Part shown: piece by piece, positions 55,457-63,100 of the stretch
Layout of the letters: every line of letters starts with the position of its first letter
Numbering within the stretch: position 1 is the stretch's first letter
Source of the DNA: GWB2-37-7 sp942492835
GTDB taxonomy: Bacteria; Bacillota; Clostridia; Lutisporales; Lutisporaceae
Assembly: GCA_942492835.1 (NCBI GenBank)
Contig: OW818645.1
Span: 1,302,001-1,366,000 of the forward strand
Length of the DNA: 64,000 nt
Direction of reading: 5' to 3'
Position numbers and translations under genes: made by a program
The notes under the pieces: generated by a model
Told to the model about the DNA's origin: nothing
The model's database searches: none
The model's input: only the letters and a program-made list of their open reading frames with translations

Positions 55457-56341
55457 ATGGATATTAATTTTGAGCTTTATAAGGTCTTCTATTTTGTAGC
55501 TTATAAAAAAAGCTTTTCAGCTGCTGCCAATAAGCTGTTTATCTCTCAATCCGCAGTCAGTCAATCCATAAGACAGCTAGAGCAAAAGCTTGGCTGTGCA
55601 TTGTTCTTCCGAAATACAAAAAAGGTTAGACTGACCCATGAAGGACAGGCTCTGTTTACCTATATTGAACAAGCCTTTAACTTTATAAAGACCGGAGAAA
55701 AGAGATTAGAGGATATGAATTCCCTTGTTTCCGGAGAAATAAAGATTGGTGCCAGTGATACTATATGTAAATACTATCTTATGTCATATTTTAAGCGTTT
55801 CAACGAGAAATATCCGGGTATTAAAATAAAAGTGACAAACAGAACCTCTCCAAAATGCATCGAACTGCTCAAAAATGGCAGTGTGGATTTTAGTGTAATA
55901 AACATCCCCGAAAATACTGATTTTCCTCAATTAGAGTTCAAAAAAAGCAGAGCAGTAAAGGATGTTTTTATTGTAGGCAGTAATTATTCACACTTGAAGG
56001 ATAAGCATTTATCTCTAAAGGATTTAGAACAACTACCCTTACTGGTGCTTGAAAAAAACACTATAACCAGAGATTACTTTGATAGTATTATGAATAGCAA
56101 TGAAATAAATATAACCCCTGATGTAGAGTCAGGAAGTATAGACGTATTAATCGATATGGCAAAAATCGGTCTTGGTGTAGCATTTGTGCCTGATGTATGT
56201 GTAGAGACTGCTGTTTTGCGAGGTGAAGTTCATATACTGAATTTGAAGGAAAATGTGGCTGAAAGATATATGGGAGTAGTGACTCATAAAAACTTTCCTC
56301 TATCTATCGCAGCAGTTAAGTTTTTAGAGATGCTTATATAA
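55457..56341 (+). CDS. LysR-family transcriptional regulator
   Basis: A 294-residue protein. The N-terminal winged HTH is FAAYKKSFSAAANKLFISQSA-like, residues about 3-60 (LYKVFYFVAYKKSFSAAANK, QSAVSQSIRQLEQKLG). The rest is a type 2 periplasmic-fold effector domain. I place the start at 55457, after TAAGGAG; the open frame upstream is an artefact. Divergent from purL, whose regulator it may be. A link to purine control is inference from position only. Confidence 0.9.
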   Translation: MDINFELYKVFYFVAYKKSFSAAANKLFISQSAVSQSIRQLEQKLGCALFFRNTKKVRLTHEGQALFTYIEQAFNFIKTGEKRLEDMNSLVSGEIKIGASDTICKYYLMSYFKRFNEKYPGIKIKVTNRTSPKCIELLKNGSVDFSVINIPENTDFPQLEFKKSRAVKDVFIVGSNYSHLKDKHLSLKDLEQLPLLVLEKNTITRDYFDSIMNSNEINITPDVESGSIDVLIDMAKIGLGVAFVPDVCVETAVLRGEVHILNLKENVAERYMGVVTHKNFPLSIAAVKFLEMLI

Positions 56342-56361
56342 ATTTTATAGAGTTAAAAAAT

Positions 56362-56389
56362 AAATGGTAATACCAAGGTATTACCATTT
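56362..56389. terminator. Bidirectional terminator between lysR and purD
   Basis: AAATGGTAATACC / GGTATTACCATTT, a perfect 13-bp stem between convergent genes. Confidence 0.85.
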
Positions 56390-56398
56390 AAATAACTT

Positions 56399-57736
56399 TT
56401 ATAGATATTTCGCCATTTCAGCCAATTTCTCTTTACTTCCTATATCATTTCTCCAGTCTAAATCTCCTATGATGCATTTCTTTACAAGCTCATAGACTTT
56501 ATTTCTGATATCTTCTAAGCTATTACCTGCCATTACTACAGCCACTAGTCTAGAAGTACCTACTGATAAATATTTGCCATCTTCTGCCTTTATACAAGAA
56601 CCAAAAAAGACATTAGCACCATGGTTTTGTATTTCGTCTATGTTTACACCAAATTCTACCTGAGCTTTTGATGTACTTGAAGGATAATCTTTAGAAACTG
56701 CATAAACAACAATTGATGCTTCTTTCTTAAATTTACATACTTCTTGCGATAGGCTTCCATTAATGCAAGCTTCAATTAAATCTATAAATGGTGTTTCTAA
56801 TACTGCCAGTACATTCATAACCTCTGGATCTCCAAACCTTGCATTAAATTCCATTAACCTTAGCGAACCATCTTTTAGCTTGAAGAACCCTCCATTTAGT
56901 ACACCGTTAAATATAATACCATTTTTGTTCAGTTCATTTAATACTTTCTGCATCAATTCCTGACACGCATCTAGTTCATTCTGTGAAAGACAAGGCAAAC
57001 GTCCTGTGTTTTGAGTGAAGCAGCCCATACCTCCCGTACCAGGTCCTTCATCTCCATCAAATCGATATGCATAATCATATGTAACAGGTGCTACTACTAT
57101 TTTATGTCCATCAGTAATACCCATTATTGTAAATTCAAAGCCCTCAATCTTTTCTTCCAGCAAGACATTTCCACCATCTTTTAGTATAGCTTCTGCATAT
57201 TGATATGCCTCATCTACACTTTTTAGATGCTCTCCCATTACCTTTACGCCTTTTCCTCCAGTTAGTCCGTCTGGTTTAACCACCATTTCTCGCCCAACAA
57301 ATTTGTCAAAGCCTTGTTTAAGCTCATCAACTGAATTGATAACAGCATGTTTAGGGTTATATGAAGGATCAACTTCGTTTACCACATTTCGTGCATAAGT
57401 CTTACTCCACTCAATCTTTGCACCTTCCTTTGTAGCACCGAAGGTTGGTATAGAAGCTTCTCGCAAGCAATCTACCACACCTGCTTCAAGTATTGCATCA
57501 CTACTTACTATAGCAATATCTATCTTCTGTTCAACTGCGAACCTGCTAACTAATAGACCGTCCTTTTGATTTCCTACAATATACTTACCGCCTGTTTGGT
57601 TAACAATTGAGGTTATAGTTGGATTTTCATGGGATAAAACAGCGTATACTATACAACCATTCTGCATTAAACTATATGCCATAGTAGCCTCTCTACAGTT
57701 ATTCCCGACTACTAAACATTTCTTATTATTCATCAT
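56399..57736 (-). CDS. purD: Phosphoribosylamine-glycine ligase (GAR synthetase)
   Basis: A 445-residue ATP-grasp ligase. Motifs are VVGNNCREATMAYSL, MVVKPDGLTGGKGVKVM, GPGTGGMGCFTQ and LMEFNARFGDPEVM. It supplies the second step of purine synthesis but stands apart from the purL-H operon, beyond the LysR gene. GGGAGGATTT precedes the ATG. I see no purine riboswitch upstream in 57737-57877. Confidence 0.95.
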   Translation of the reverse strand: MMNNKKCLVVGNNCREATMAYSLMQNGCIVYAVLSHENPTITSIVNQTGGKYIVGNQKDGLLVSRFAVEQKIDIAIVSSDAILEAGVVDCLREASIPTFGATKEGAKIEWSKTYARNVVNEVDPSYNPKHAVINSVDELKQGFDKFVGREMVVKPDGLTGGKGVKVMGEHLKSVDEAYQYAEAILKDGGNVLLEEKIEGFEFTIMGITDGHKIVVAPVTYDYAYRFDGDEGPGTGGMGCFTQNTGRLPCLSQNELDACQELMQKVLNELNKNGIIFNGVLNGGFFKLKDGSLRLMEFNARFGDPEVMNVLAVLETPFIDLIEACINGSLSQEVCKFKKEASIVVYAVSKDYPSSTSKAQVEFGVNIDEIQNHGANVFFGSCIKAEDGKYLSVGTSRLVAVVMAGNSLEDIRNKVYELVKKCIIGDLDWRNDIGSKEKLAEMAKYL

Positions 57737-57877
57737 AAATCCTCCCTTATCATATGTTATAAAAACACATCCTAATAGATATATATATTATGCTATGAAT
57801 AAAGACTGACTGTCAAAGAAATTAGATATTAAATTTTCTACATAATATTATTAGTATTGCTTATATAAAAACAACCC

Positions 57878-57910
57878 AAAAGGGAATATATGTATGATAT
57901 ATTCCCTTTT
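57878..57910 (-). terminator. Terminator of fni
   Basis: AAAAGGGAATATAT / ATATATTCCCTTTT stem, perfect 14 bp, T on both strands. Confidence 0.85.
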
Positions 57911-57917
57911 ATAATCT

Positions 57918-58964
57918 TTACAAAAACTTCTGTTTGTAGAGTTGGTATAGCTCACCCTTTAATTGATAAGGCGTTTTTGCGAGTTTTTCAACATTTTGTG
58001 CCCCTAATAGCAGCATAAAAACCTTAACCTCATATTTTATCTTCGAAATAGTAGCTGTTGCAGCTTCAAATCCATTATCAAGCAGTTCTCTTAGTATTAA
58101 ACCACTTATACCCGATATAGCTGCACCCATACACATTGCTTTAACCACTTCCTCAGCTTTTGTTATGCCTCCACTGCAAATTATTTTCATATTTGATGAG
58201 GATTTCCTACATTCTAAAAGGCTAAGTGCGGTAGGTATACCCCATTGCTTCAAAAATGAATAGTCATTTTCTTTGTTACGCCCAGCTTCAATGGCTATAA
58301 AATTTGTTCCGCCCTTACCTCCCACGTCAATATATTCCACGCCAACCTGATGTAGCTTCCTGGCAACTTCATATGAAATCCCGAAGCCCACCTCTTTCAC
58401 GATTACAGGAATCTTAGTCTGTTTGACTATTTGAGTTATGTTTGCCAAAGTACCCTTAAAGTGCCTTTCGCCTTCCTGCATACATATCTCTTGTGGAGTA
58501 TTTAGGTGCAGCTGCAACGCATCTGCTTGTATCATATCAATAGCCCTGCAAGCATCCTCATAACTATTATTAGCACCTATATTGGCTATTACTATTCCTT
58601 CTTTGTTTATTTCTCTTACGATTTTAAAGCTATTCTCAGCCTGCTTATTCTGTATTGCTATAGTCTGGGAACCTACTGCTATAGGTATATTAAAGTCTCG
58701 GGCTAGGATAGCTAATTTTTCGTTTATCTCTGCTGTGTAATCCGTGCCTCCTGTAACTGCATTAATCATAATAGGCAGGTCAATTGATTTATTCAAAAAT
58801 ATATGGCTGGTACTTATTTCCTCAAAGTCAATCTCAGGCAAAGCATTATTCTGTAATACAATATCACAAAACAAATTATGGTTTTCATTTGGATGTTGAA
58901 GAAACATATTTATATGCTCATCCTTTCGAGATGCCCTTATGTCATTTTTTTCATCATTATTCAT
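57918..58964 (-). CDS. fni: Type 2 isopentenyl-diphosphate delta-isomerase
   Basis: A 348-residue FMN- and NADPH-dependent isomerase of IPP and DMAPP. Motifs are SRKDEHINMFLQ, MINAVTGGTDYT, AVGSQTIAIQ and GGKGGTNFIAIE, and the FMN phosphate site ICSGGITKAEEVVKAMCMGA. I place the start at 58964, after AGGTGA, because the extension upstream has no ribosome site. It lies downstream of agrD on the same strand. Confidence 0.95.
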   Translation of the reverse strand: MNNDEKNDIRASRKDEHINMFLQHPNENHNLFCDIVLQNNALPEIDFEEISTSHIFLNKSIDLPIMINAVTGGTDYTAEINEKLAILARDFNIPIAVGSQTIAIQNKQAENSFKIVREINKEGIVIANIGANNSYEDACRAIDMIQADALQLHLNTPQEICMQEGERHFKGTLANITQIVKQTKIPVIVKEVGFGISYEVARKLHQVGVEYIDVGGKGGTNFIAIEAGRNKENDYSFLKQWGIPTALSLLECRKSSSNMKIICSGGITKAEEVVKAMCMGAAISGISGLILRELLDNGFEAATATISKIKYEVKVFMLLLGAQNVEKLAKTPYQLKGELYQLYKQKFL

Positions 58965-59074
58965 TCTATCACCTATATTTTCCACACGTGCTATTTTATA
59001 TATCAATTTTACCCATATAATTAAAAATTATATCCTTATGTCATTATATCATAATCAACCAAAGCTATTATCTT

Positions 59075-59206
59075 TTACCCTTTTCTCAACTTTTCTGGAA
59101 ACTTAGGTTGGTGCATCCATATATAAGAATTAGTATTCGCATCTGCATTAGCAAGCAATAATGCGAGTGCAGCAATAAGGCTTAATATTATTTCTTCAAA
59201 TTTCAT
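59075..59206 (-). CDS. agrD: AgrD-like cyclic autoinducer pro-peptide (serine type)
   Basis: A 43-residue peptide: MKFEEIILSLIAALALLLAN (amphipathic or hydrophobic leader), then ADANTNSYIWM and the C-terminal tail HQPKFPEKLRKG. It has the AgrD build: leader helix, core, and a Pro/Glu/Leu tail recognised by AgrB. The tail resembles the HQPxxPxxLR tail of the C. perfringens AgrD as I remember it. No Cys is present. Ser27 takes its place, predicting the lactone ring S-Y-I-W-M. GAGGGGGGACTACA precedes the ATG. The ATG overlaps the agrB stop (ATGA), so translation is coupled. Confidence 0.82.
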   Translation of the reverse strand: MKFEEIILSLIAALALLLANADANTNSYIWMHQPKFPEKLRKG

Positions 59207-59808
59207 TGTAGTCCCCCCCTCTCATCCTGTATACAATTTCCTGTAAAAAGTGGAGTTAAGGTAATGCCCTCAAAAATCATTGCAATAGCCGCAATGTTGC
59301 AGAAAGTTAATAGCATTGGATTAATAAAGTATGTAGTAACTATAATGAATATTTCCAGCATCAATACAATTATACTTCTTCTTCTAAAGATTTTTTTCTC
59401 ATTTCCTACCATTCTTTTATTTGGTGTATCAACAGGTGCATAAAATAAAACCAACACCCCTGCTAAAAACAATATTATAGTTGTATAAATAAATAGACTA
59501 CTTATAAAATAATTCTTTACTATCCATATTGATAAGATTGTTATCACCGATGTTACTAAAAAACATTTCAAATATGTATCTGTATGAAAACCTCCAGCAT
59601 TAATTCTTAATAGACTAAAGGCAGTAATAAACACTATTGCCTCCATAATCCACCCAAGTATCCATGCAATAATCATTAATCCTGTAAACTTAGCAATTCC
59701 AGATATCATCACTTGTAACCCATACATATAAACTTCCCAATCATCAAAGGAAATTATTTCTTTGTCTAACAGCCTCTGAGTTATTTTTTTAGATAATCTA
59801 TCAATCAA
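59203..59808 (-). CDS. agrB: AgrB, autoinducer-peptide processing membrane protease
   Basis: About 201 residues, polytopic. It has the AgrB pattern of an N-terminal cytoplasmic stretch (IDRLSKKITQRLLDKEIISF), several helices and the catalytic His-Cys pair: His in RINAGGFHTDTYLKCF and the Cys eight residues later in that stretch. AgrB cleaves AgrD and forms the cyclic lactone or thiolactone. The start is placed at TTG 59808, nine bases after GAGG. A GTG at 59817 touches the ribosome site. It is followed directly by agrD. Confidence 0.9.
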   Translation of the reverse strand: MIDRLSKKITQRLLDKEIISFDDWEVYMYGLQVMISGIAKFTGLMIIAWILGWIMEAIVFITAFSLLRINAGGFHTDTYLKCFLVTSVITILSIWIVKNYFISSLFIYTTIILFLAGVLVLFYAPVDTPNKRMVGNEKKIFRRRSIIVLMLEIFIIVTTYFINPMLLTFCNIAAIAMIFEGITLTPLFTGNCIQDERGGLQ

Positions 59809-59900
59809 CCTACCCACCCTCTTCTAATAACTAGCAGACTTATATATAACGAAATGTTTATTATTATTAATTCTCTATATAATAAATGGTATATTTTTTA

Positions 59901-59930
59901 AAAAAAGAGTCCACGTTTGGGCTCTTTTTT
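59901..59930 (-). terminator. Terminator between agrC and agrB
   Basis: AAAAAGAG..CC / GG..CTCTTTTT stem with a T-run on the minus strand, 20 bases past the agrC stop. agrBD therefore likely has its own promoter in 59818-59900, none clear. Confidence 0.75.
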
Positions 59931-59949
59931 TAACTATAAATATTTAATA

Positions 59950-61272
59950 TTATATCGATATTGGTATAGAAATGTTTGAAATAAAGCACTCTCCATTATC
60001 CTCAAAATTTACAATGCCCTCATATTTTTCAACCGCTTGTCTTATATTGTTCAATCCAAATCCATGATTTGAAGAGTCTTTCTTGCTTGTAAAATTTGCT
60101 TTATCATCGCATAGTTCTACTTTAATTGCACTTGATTTTGAGTTACATAACTTGATAATAAGGTTATTATTTTGTATATTCATGTCAAATTCAATATATT
60201 TGTTTTCCCGTTCTGTTCCCTTACATGCTTCCAATGCATTATCTAATAAATTACCAACAATAATTGAAAGATCTATGGATTCTATACCCATTTTTTCTGG
60301 TATATCCGCATCAATTTCCATATAGATTTTATCTTTTTGTGCCATCATAAGCTTAGTATTTAACAAAACAGTAAGAACAGGATTTCCCGTATCAACAACA
60401 ATATTGAATTCATTGATCTCATCTACCAATCTTTCAATATATTCTTCTGCTTCTTTTCCTTTATTCAATCTTAAAAGTCCATATAAGCAATTTATATGAT
60501 TGTTAAAATCATGTCTTTGTGAATTCATAGATTTAAGCATAGCCTGTATGTTATCTACATAAAACACTTGTCTTTTGTATTCTTGCTCCTTTACTTGCCA
60601 CTCTGCTTCCTTCTGGCTTTGATTTATTATACCTTTAGTTATTCCCAAGATGCATACGCTGAATATAATAGCACCTATAGTTGTGTAAACAATATAACTT
60701 GTGCTATTCACTTTTAATGAAAGTAGCTCTAGATTCTTGTAAAACCACAATGCCATCAGTATTATTATTATATTAAAAACACACACTAGTATAATTTGGT
60801 ACAAAGCCGTTCTGTTTATGCTCTTCTTAAATTTTAGTTTAGGTATAAAGTACCATACAATAATAAAATATAATGATTTCGCTATTGAAACTCCAATAAT
60901 TTTAGGAAGAATTTGAGTATGTATTTCATTTGGTGTCATTCCAAGTAAATATACAACCAACACCCCGATTCCCTCTGTAACAAACGTTAAGATCATCGCA
61001 AGAAATATATACATATAAATGCTGAATATGTTCTCTTTAAATATCAGCTTATATAATATTCCTGTAGTTAAAATCATTACCACAAGTCCTACTGCCGCCC
61101 CGCTACCAAATATATATCCAATTGCAGTGTTAATAATTGATTGAGCTATAACTACAAAATAAGTACGCCTCATATCTGAGTTAGCATCCCGTAAAAATCT
61201 CTTAACGAAAAATAAAACTAACGCCACATCTATTATAGTGGTCAAACATTCCAGTGCCATGTTTAATATCAT
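59950..61272 (-). CDS. agrC: AgrC-like sensor histidine kinase (GHKL type)
   Basis: A 440-residue kinase. The N-terminal part has about six or seven membrane helices (residues 1-215), followed by a coiled linker, the H-box SQRHDFNNHINCLYGLLRLN with the phospho-acceptor His, N-box IIVGNLLDNALEACKG, and G-box SNHGFGLNNIRQAVEKY, typical of the AgrC/HATPase_c_5 GHKL family. It should sense the cyclic peptide from agrBD. I start it at 61272, six bases after GGAGGGG. The 42 residues upstream in the open frame have no ribosome site. No agrA response-regulator gene is near. Confidence 0.88.
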   Translation of the reverse strand: MILNMALECLTTIIDVALVLFFVKRFLRDANSDMRRTYFVVIAQSIINTAIGYIFGSGAAVGLVVMILTTGILYKLIFKENIFSIYMYIFLAMILTFVTEGIGVLVVYLLGMTPNEIHTQILPKIIGVSIAKSLYFIIVWYFIPKLKFKKSINRTALYQIILVCVFNIIIILMALWFYKNLELLSLKVNSTSYIVYTTIGAIIFSVCILGITKGIINQSQKEAEWQVKEQEYKRQVFYVDNIQAMLKSMNSQRHDFNNHINCLYGLLRLNKGKEAEEYIERLVDEINEFNIVVDTGNPVLTVLLNTKLMMAQKDKIYMEIDADIPEKMGIESIDLSIIVGNLLDNALEACKGTERENKYIEFDMNIQNNNLIIKLCNSKSSAIKVELCDDKANFTSKKDSSNHGFGLNNIRQAVEKYEGIVNFEDNGECFISNISIPISI

Positions 61273-61756
61273 GAATACCCCTCCAAAAAATATATTTCTC
61301 AATTTCTCAGTACATCTAGTTTTTTTGTTTACAGGTATTGTTTTATCAATTTCTCTTATATAAATATCATCATTTTTATCTCTATATAGAACACGCAAAT
61401 TAGTGATATTTGTGTGTTCTGTAAACAGCAGAATATATATCAGACTATTTTATAAATGCAGATTGTTTAGTGTGATATATATAACACCTTTGATAATTAA
61501 TTATGTAAATAGCTCCATATCCAATCATCTATCAGCTTGTCCATATTTTCATTAAAATCAAACTAATCTTTCTTAGAATACCTGTCTGTAATTTTTTGTA
61601 TCTGTAATCCATTTAGCTCTTTTTATATATAAAGATACTATGTACAGGATTACATTCATCACAAGCACCTATAATAACTCTACCTCACCACCTCTGCATA
61701 AATAATATAATATCCTTTATATGTAAAACACATTAGTATAGTTTTATAATACTTTA

Positions 61757-61769
61757 TATTCGACAAAAA
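61757..61769 (-). promoter_or_regulatory. Spo0A-box-like site 1
   Basis: TATTCGACAAAAA, which on the minus strand is TTTTTGTCGAATA and contains the TTTGTCGAA form of the Spo0A box. It is one arm of a 13-bp inverted repeat whose other arm is at 61891-61903. The region 61273-61983 has no gene I can support. Confidence 0.55.
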
Positions 61770-61890
61770 TGACAGTTTTTTTATAACTTATCACAAATTT
61801 TTCATATTTATACTTACTTTCTTCGTATTTATACTAAATTTAACGCAAAATTTGTAATATTTTAGCATATTTTATTAAGTTCCGAATACC

Positions 61891-61903
61891 TTTTTGTCGA
61901 ATA
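61891..61903 (+). promoter_or_regulatory. Spo0A-box-like site 2
   Basis: TTTTTGTCGAATA, an exact inverted copy of site 1. The centres are about 134 bases apart. It lies about 110 bases before the gene at 62011. Confidence 0.55.
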
Positions 61904-62010
61904 TTCGCCTGATTTACAGGTCATGTACATTTGCATTTTAGACTATTTATCTTAAATGCAAGTATTTTGTGATTTTTTAATTTTTGTTGAATATTAATAT
62001 TGCATATATT

Positions 62011-62994
62011 ATGAATACTGGGAAGGTGATTATTATCAAATTTTATCTATTCTCTAGAACAAGGCTATCTATATTCATTTTGGCTATTTTAGTCATAGCT
62101 GTAATTATACTGAAACTGTTATATTCTAACGCAACAGACTCACATACAGCAAAACTTGTTATGGGAGCAACTCTTCTAAGTCAAAACCATGAACTTGAGT
62201 CAAATGCTAAAGCCCCTTTAAAACTAGATATCAAAAAGTATTTTCGGCCCTCAAAGCTGCCTATATTAAACACTCAAGTTATAAGTGGTGAACCTATTGA
62301 CACCTACAAAATACAAAGTCCCGAAGAATCCATAATATACTACTTTAGCTTCCTTAGAGAGGCAGAAAATCTTACAAAGGATAAATCAGGAGGCTGTGGT
62401 TCTGTAGGCTCTGCAAAGGCTCCATTCCCTATAGCCTACAACTTTCTGACTCCTGAGTACCAAAAGAAAGTAAATTTCAATCAATATCTGAAGTCCTTTG
62501 AAGGTATTGGACACACCAACCTTATCAAGTTTAGAAAACTATCACCTGATCTACGTAACCCAAAGGATATGAGATATTTTATTGAAATTGAGACCATAGA
62601 AGGTTCTGACAAGGGTGTCACTTATTTTGCATATTACTATGGATTTATTTATATTCAAAAGCAAGGTGAAAAGTATTTAATATCAGATATGATAATGTAT
62701 GGAGAAGATTTCTTATGTGCACCTTATCATGGATGGTACCATGATGCTGAAAGCAATGTAGCTATTAGATATGGAGATTGGTGCAAACTCATAAAGGAAA
62801 AATACCCTGCAAAGCAAGAGGGGTATGTAAAACTAATAAGCTTTAAAGGCACTGATGGTAACGACTACATGATTGAGTTTATGCAGCTTACTAATGATAC
62901 AGATGTGGAGGTAGCTCAGTATAAGAAAGGGTCTGACGGAAAGTGGCAGGTAATACATCTGAGTCCAGAAAATTGCGTTTCTATGCATCAATAA
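62011..62994 (+). CDS. Membrane-anchored secreted protein, unknown
   Basis: About 327 residues. It has one N-terminal membrane anchor (FILAILVIAVIILKLLY) and an extracellular domain of about 280 residues with several Cys (GGCGSVG, FLCAPYHGWYH, GDWCKL, ENCVSM). No family recognised. Many aromatic residues and the central region FAYYYGFIYIQKQGEKYLIS suggest a beta-rich fold. ATG 62011 has no ribosome site. GGGAAGGTGAT lies six codons into the frame and points to an ATT/ATC start there. An upstream TTG at 61984 is also in frame. Confidence 0.6.
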   Translation: MNTGKVIIIKFYLFSRTRLSIFILAILVIAVIILKLLYSNATDSHTAKLVMGATLLSQNHELESNAKAPLKLDIKKYFRPSKLPILNTQVISGEPIDTYKIQSPEESIIYYFSFLREAENLTKDKSGGCGSVGSAKAPFPIAYNFLTPEYQKKVNFNQYLKSFEGIGHTNLIKFRKLSPDLRNPKDMRYFIEIETIEGSDKGVTYFAYYYGFIYIQKQGEKYLISDMIMYGEDFLCAPYHGWYHDAESNVAIRYGDWCKLIKEKYPAKQEGYVKLISFKGTDGNDYMIEFMQLTNDTDVEVAQYKKGSDGKWQVIHLSPENCVSMHQ

Positions 62995-63100
62995 TGTATC
63001 TTCAAATCTACATCTTCATTTTATTGGCACTGAATGTGGAAAATATGATATTATAGACATTAAAAGCGTTATTATAATTCACGTAGAATCGAGGTAATAT

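Noticed and set aside
57737..57877. Purine riboswitch upstream of purD
   Set aside because: I could not find the conserved three-way-junction core. The stretch is AT-rich with no fitting stems.
61273..61398. 42-residue N-terminal extension of AgrC
   Set aside because: No ribosome site at the TTG start. GGAGGGG lies just before the ATG at 61272, where the membrane helices begin.
61480..61700. Possible agrA remnant in the gap upstream of agrC
   Set aside because: Both strands have short frames broken by stops, and I could not match any to a response-regulator motif.
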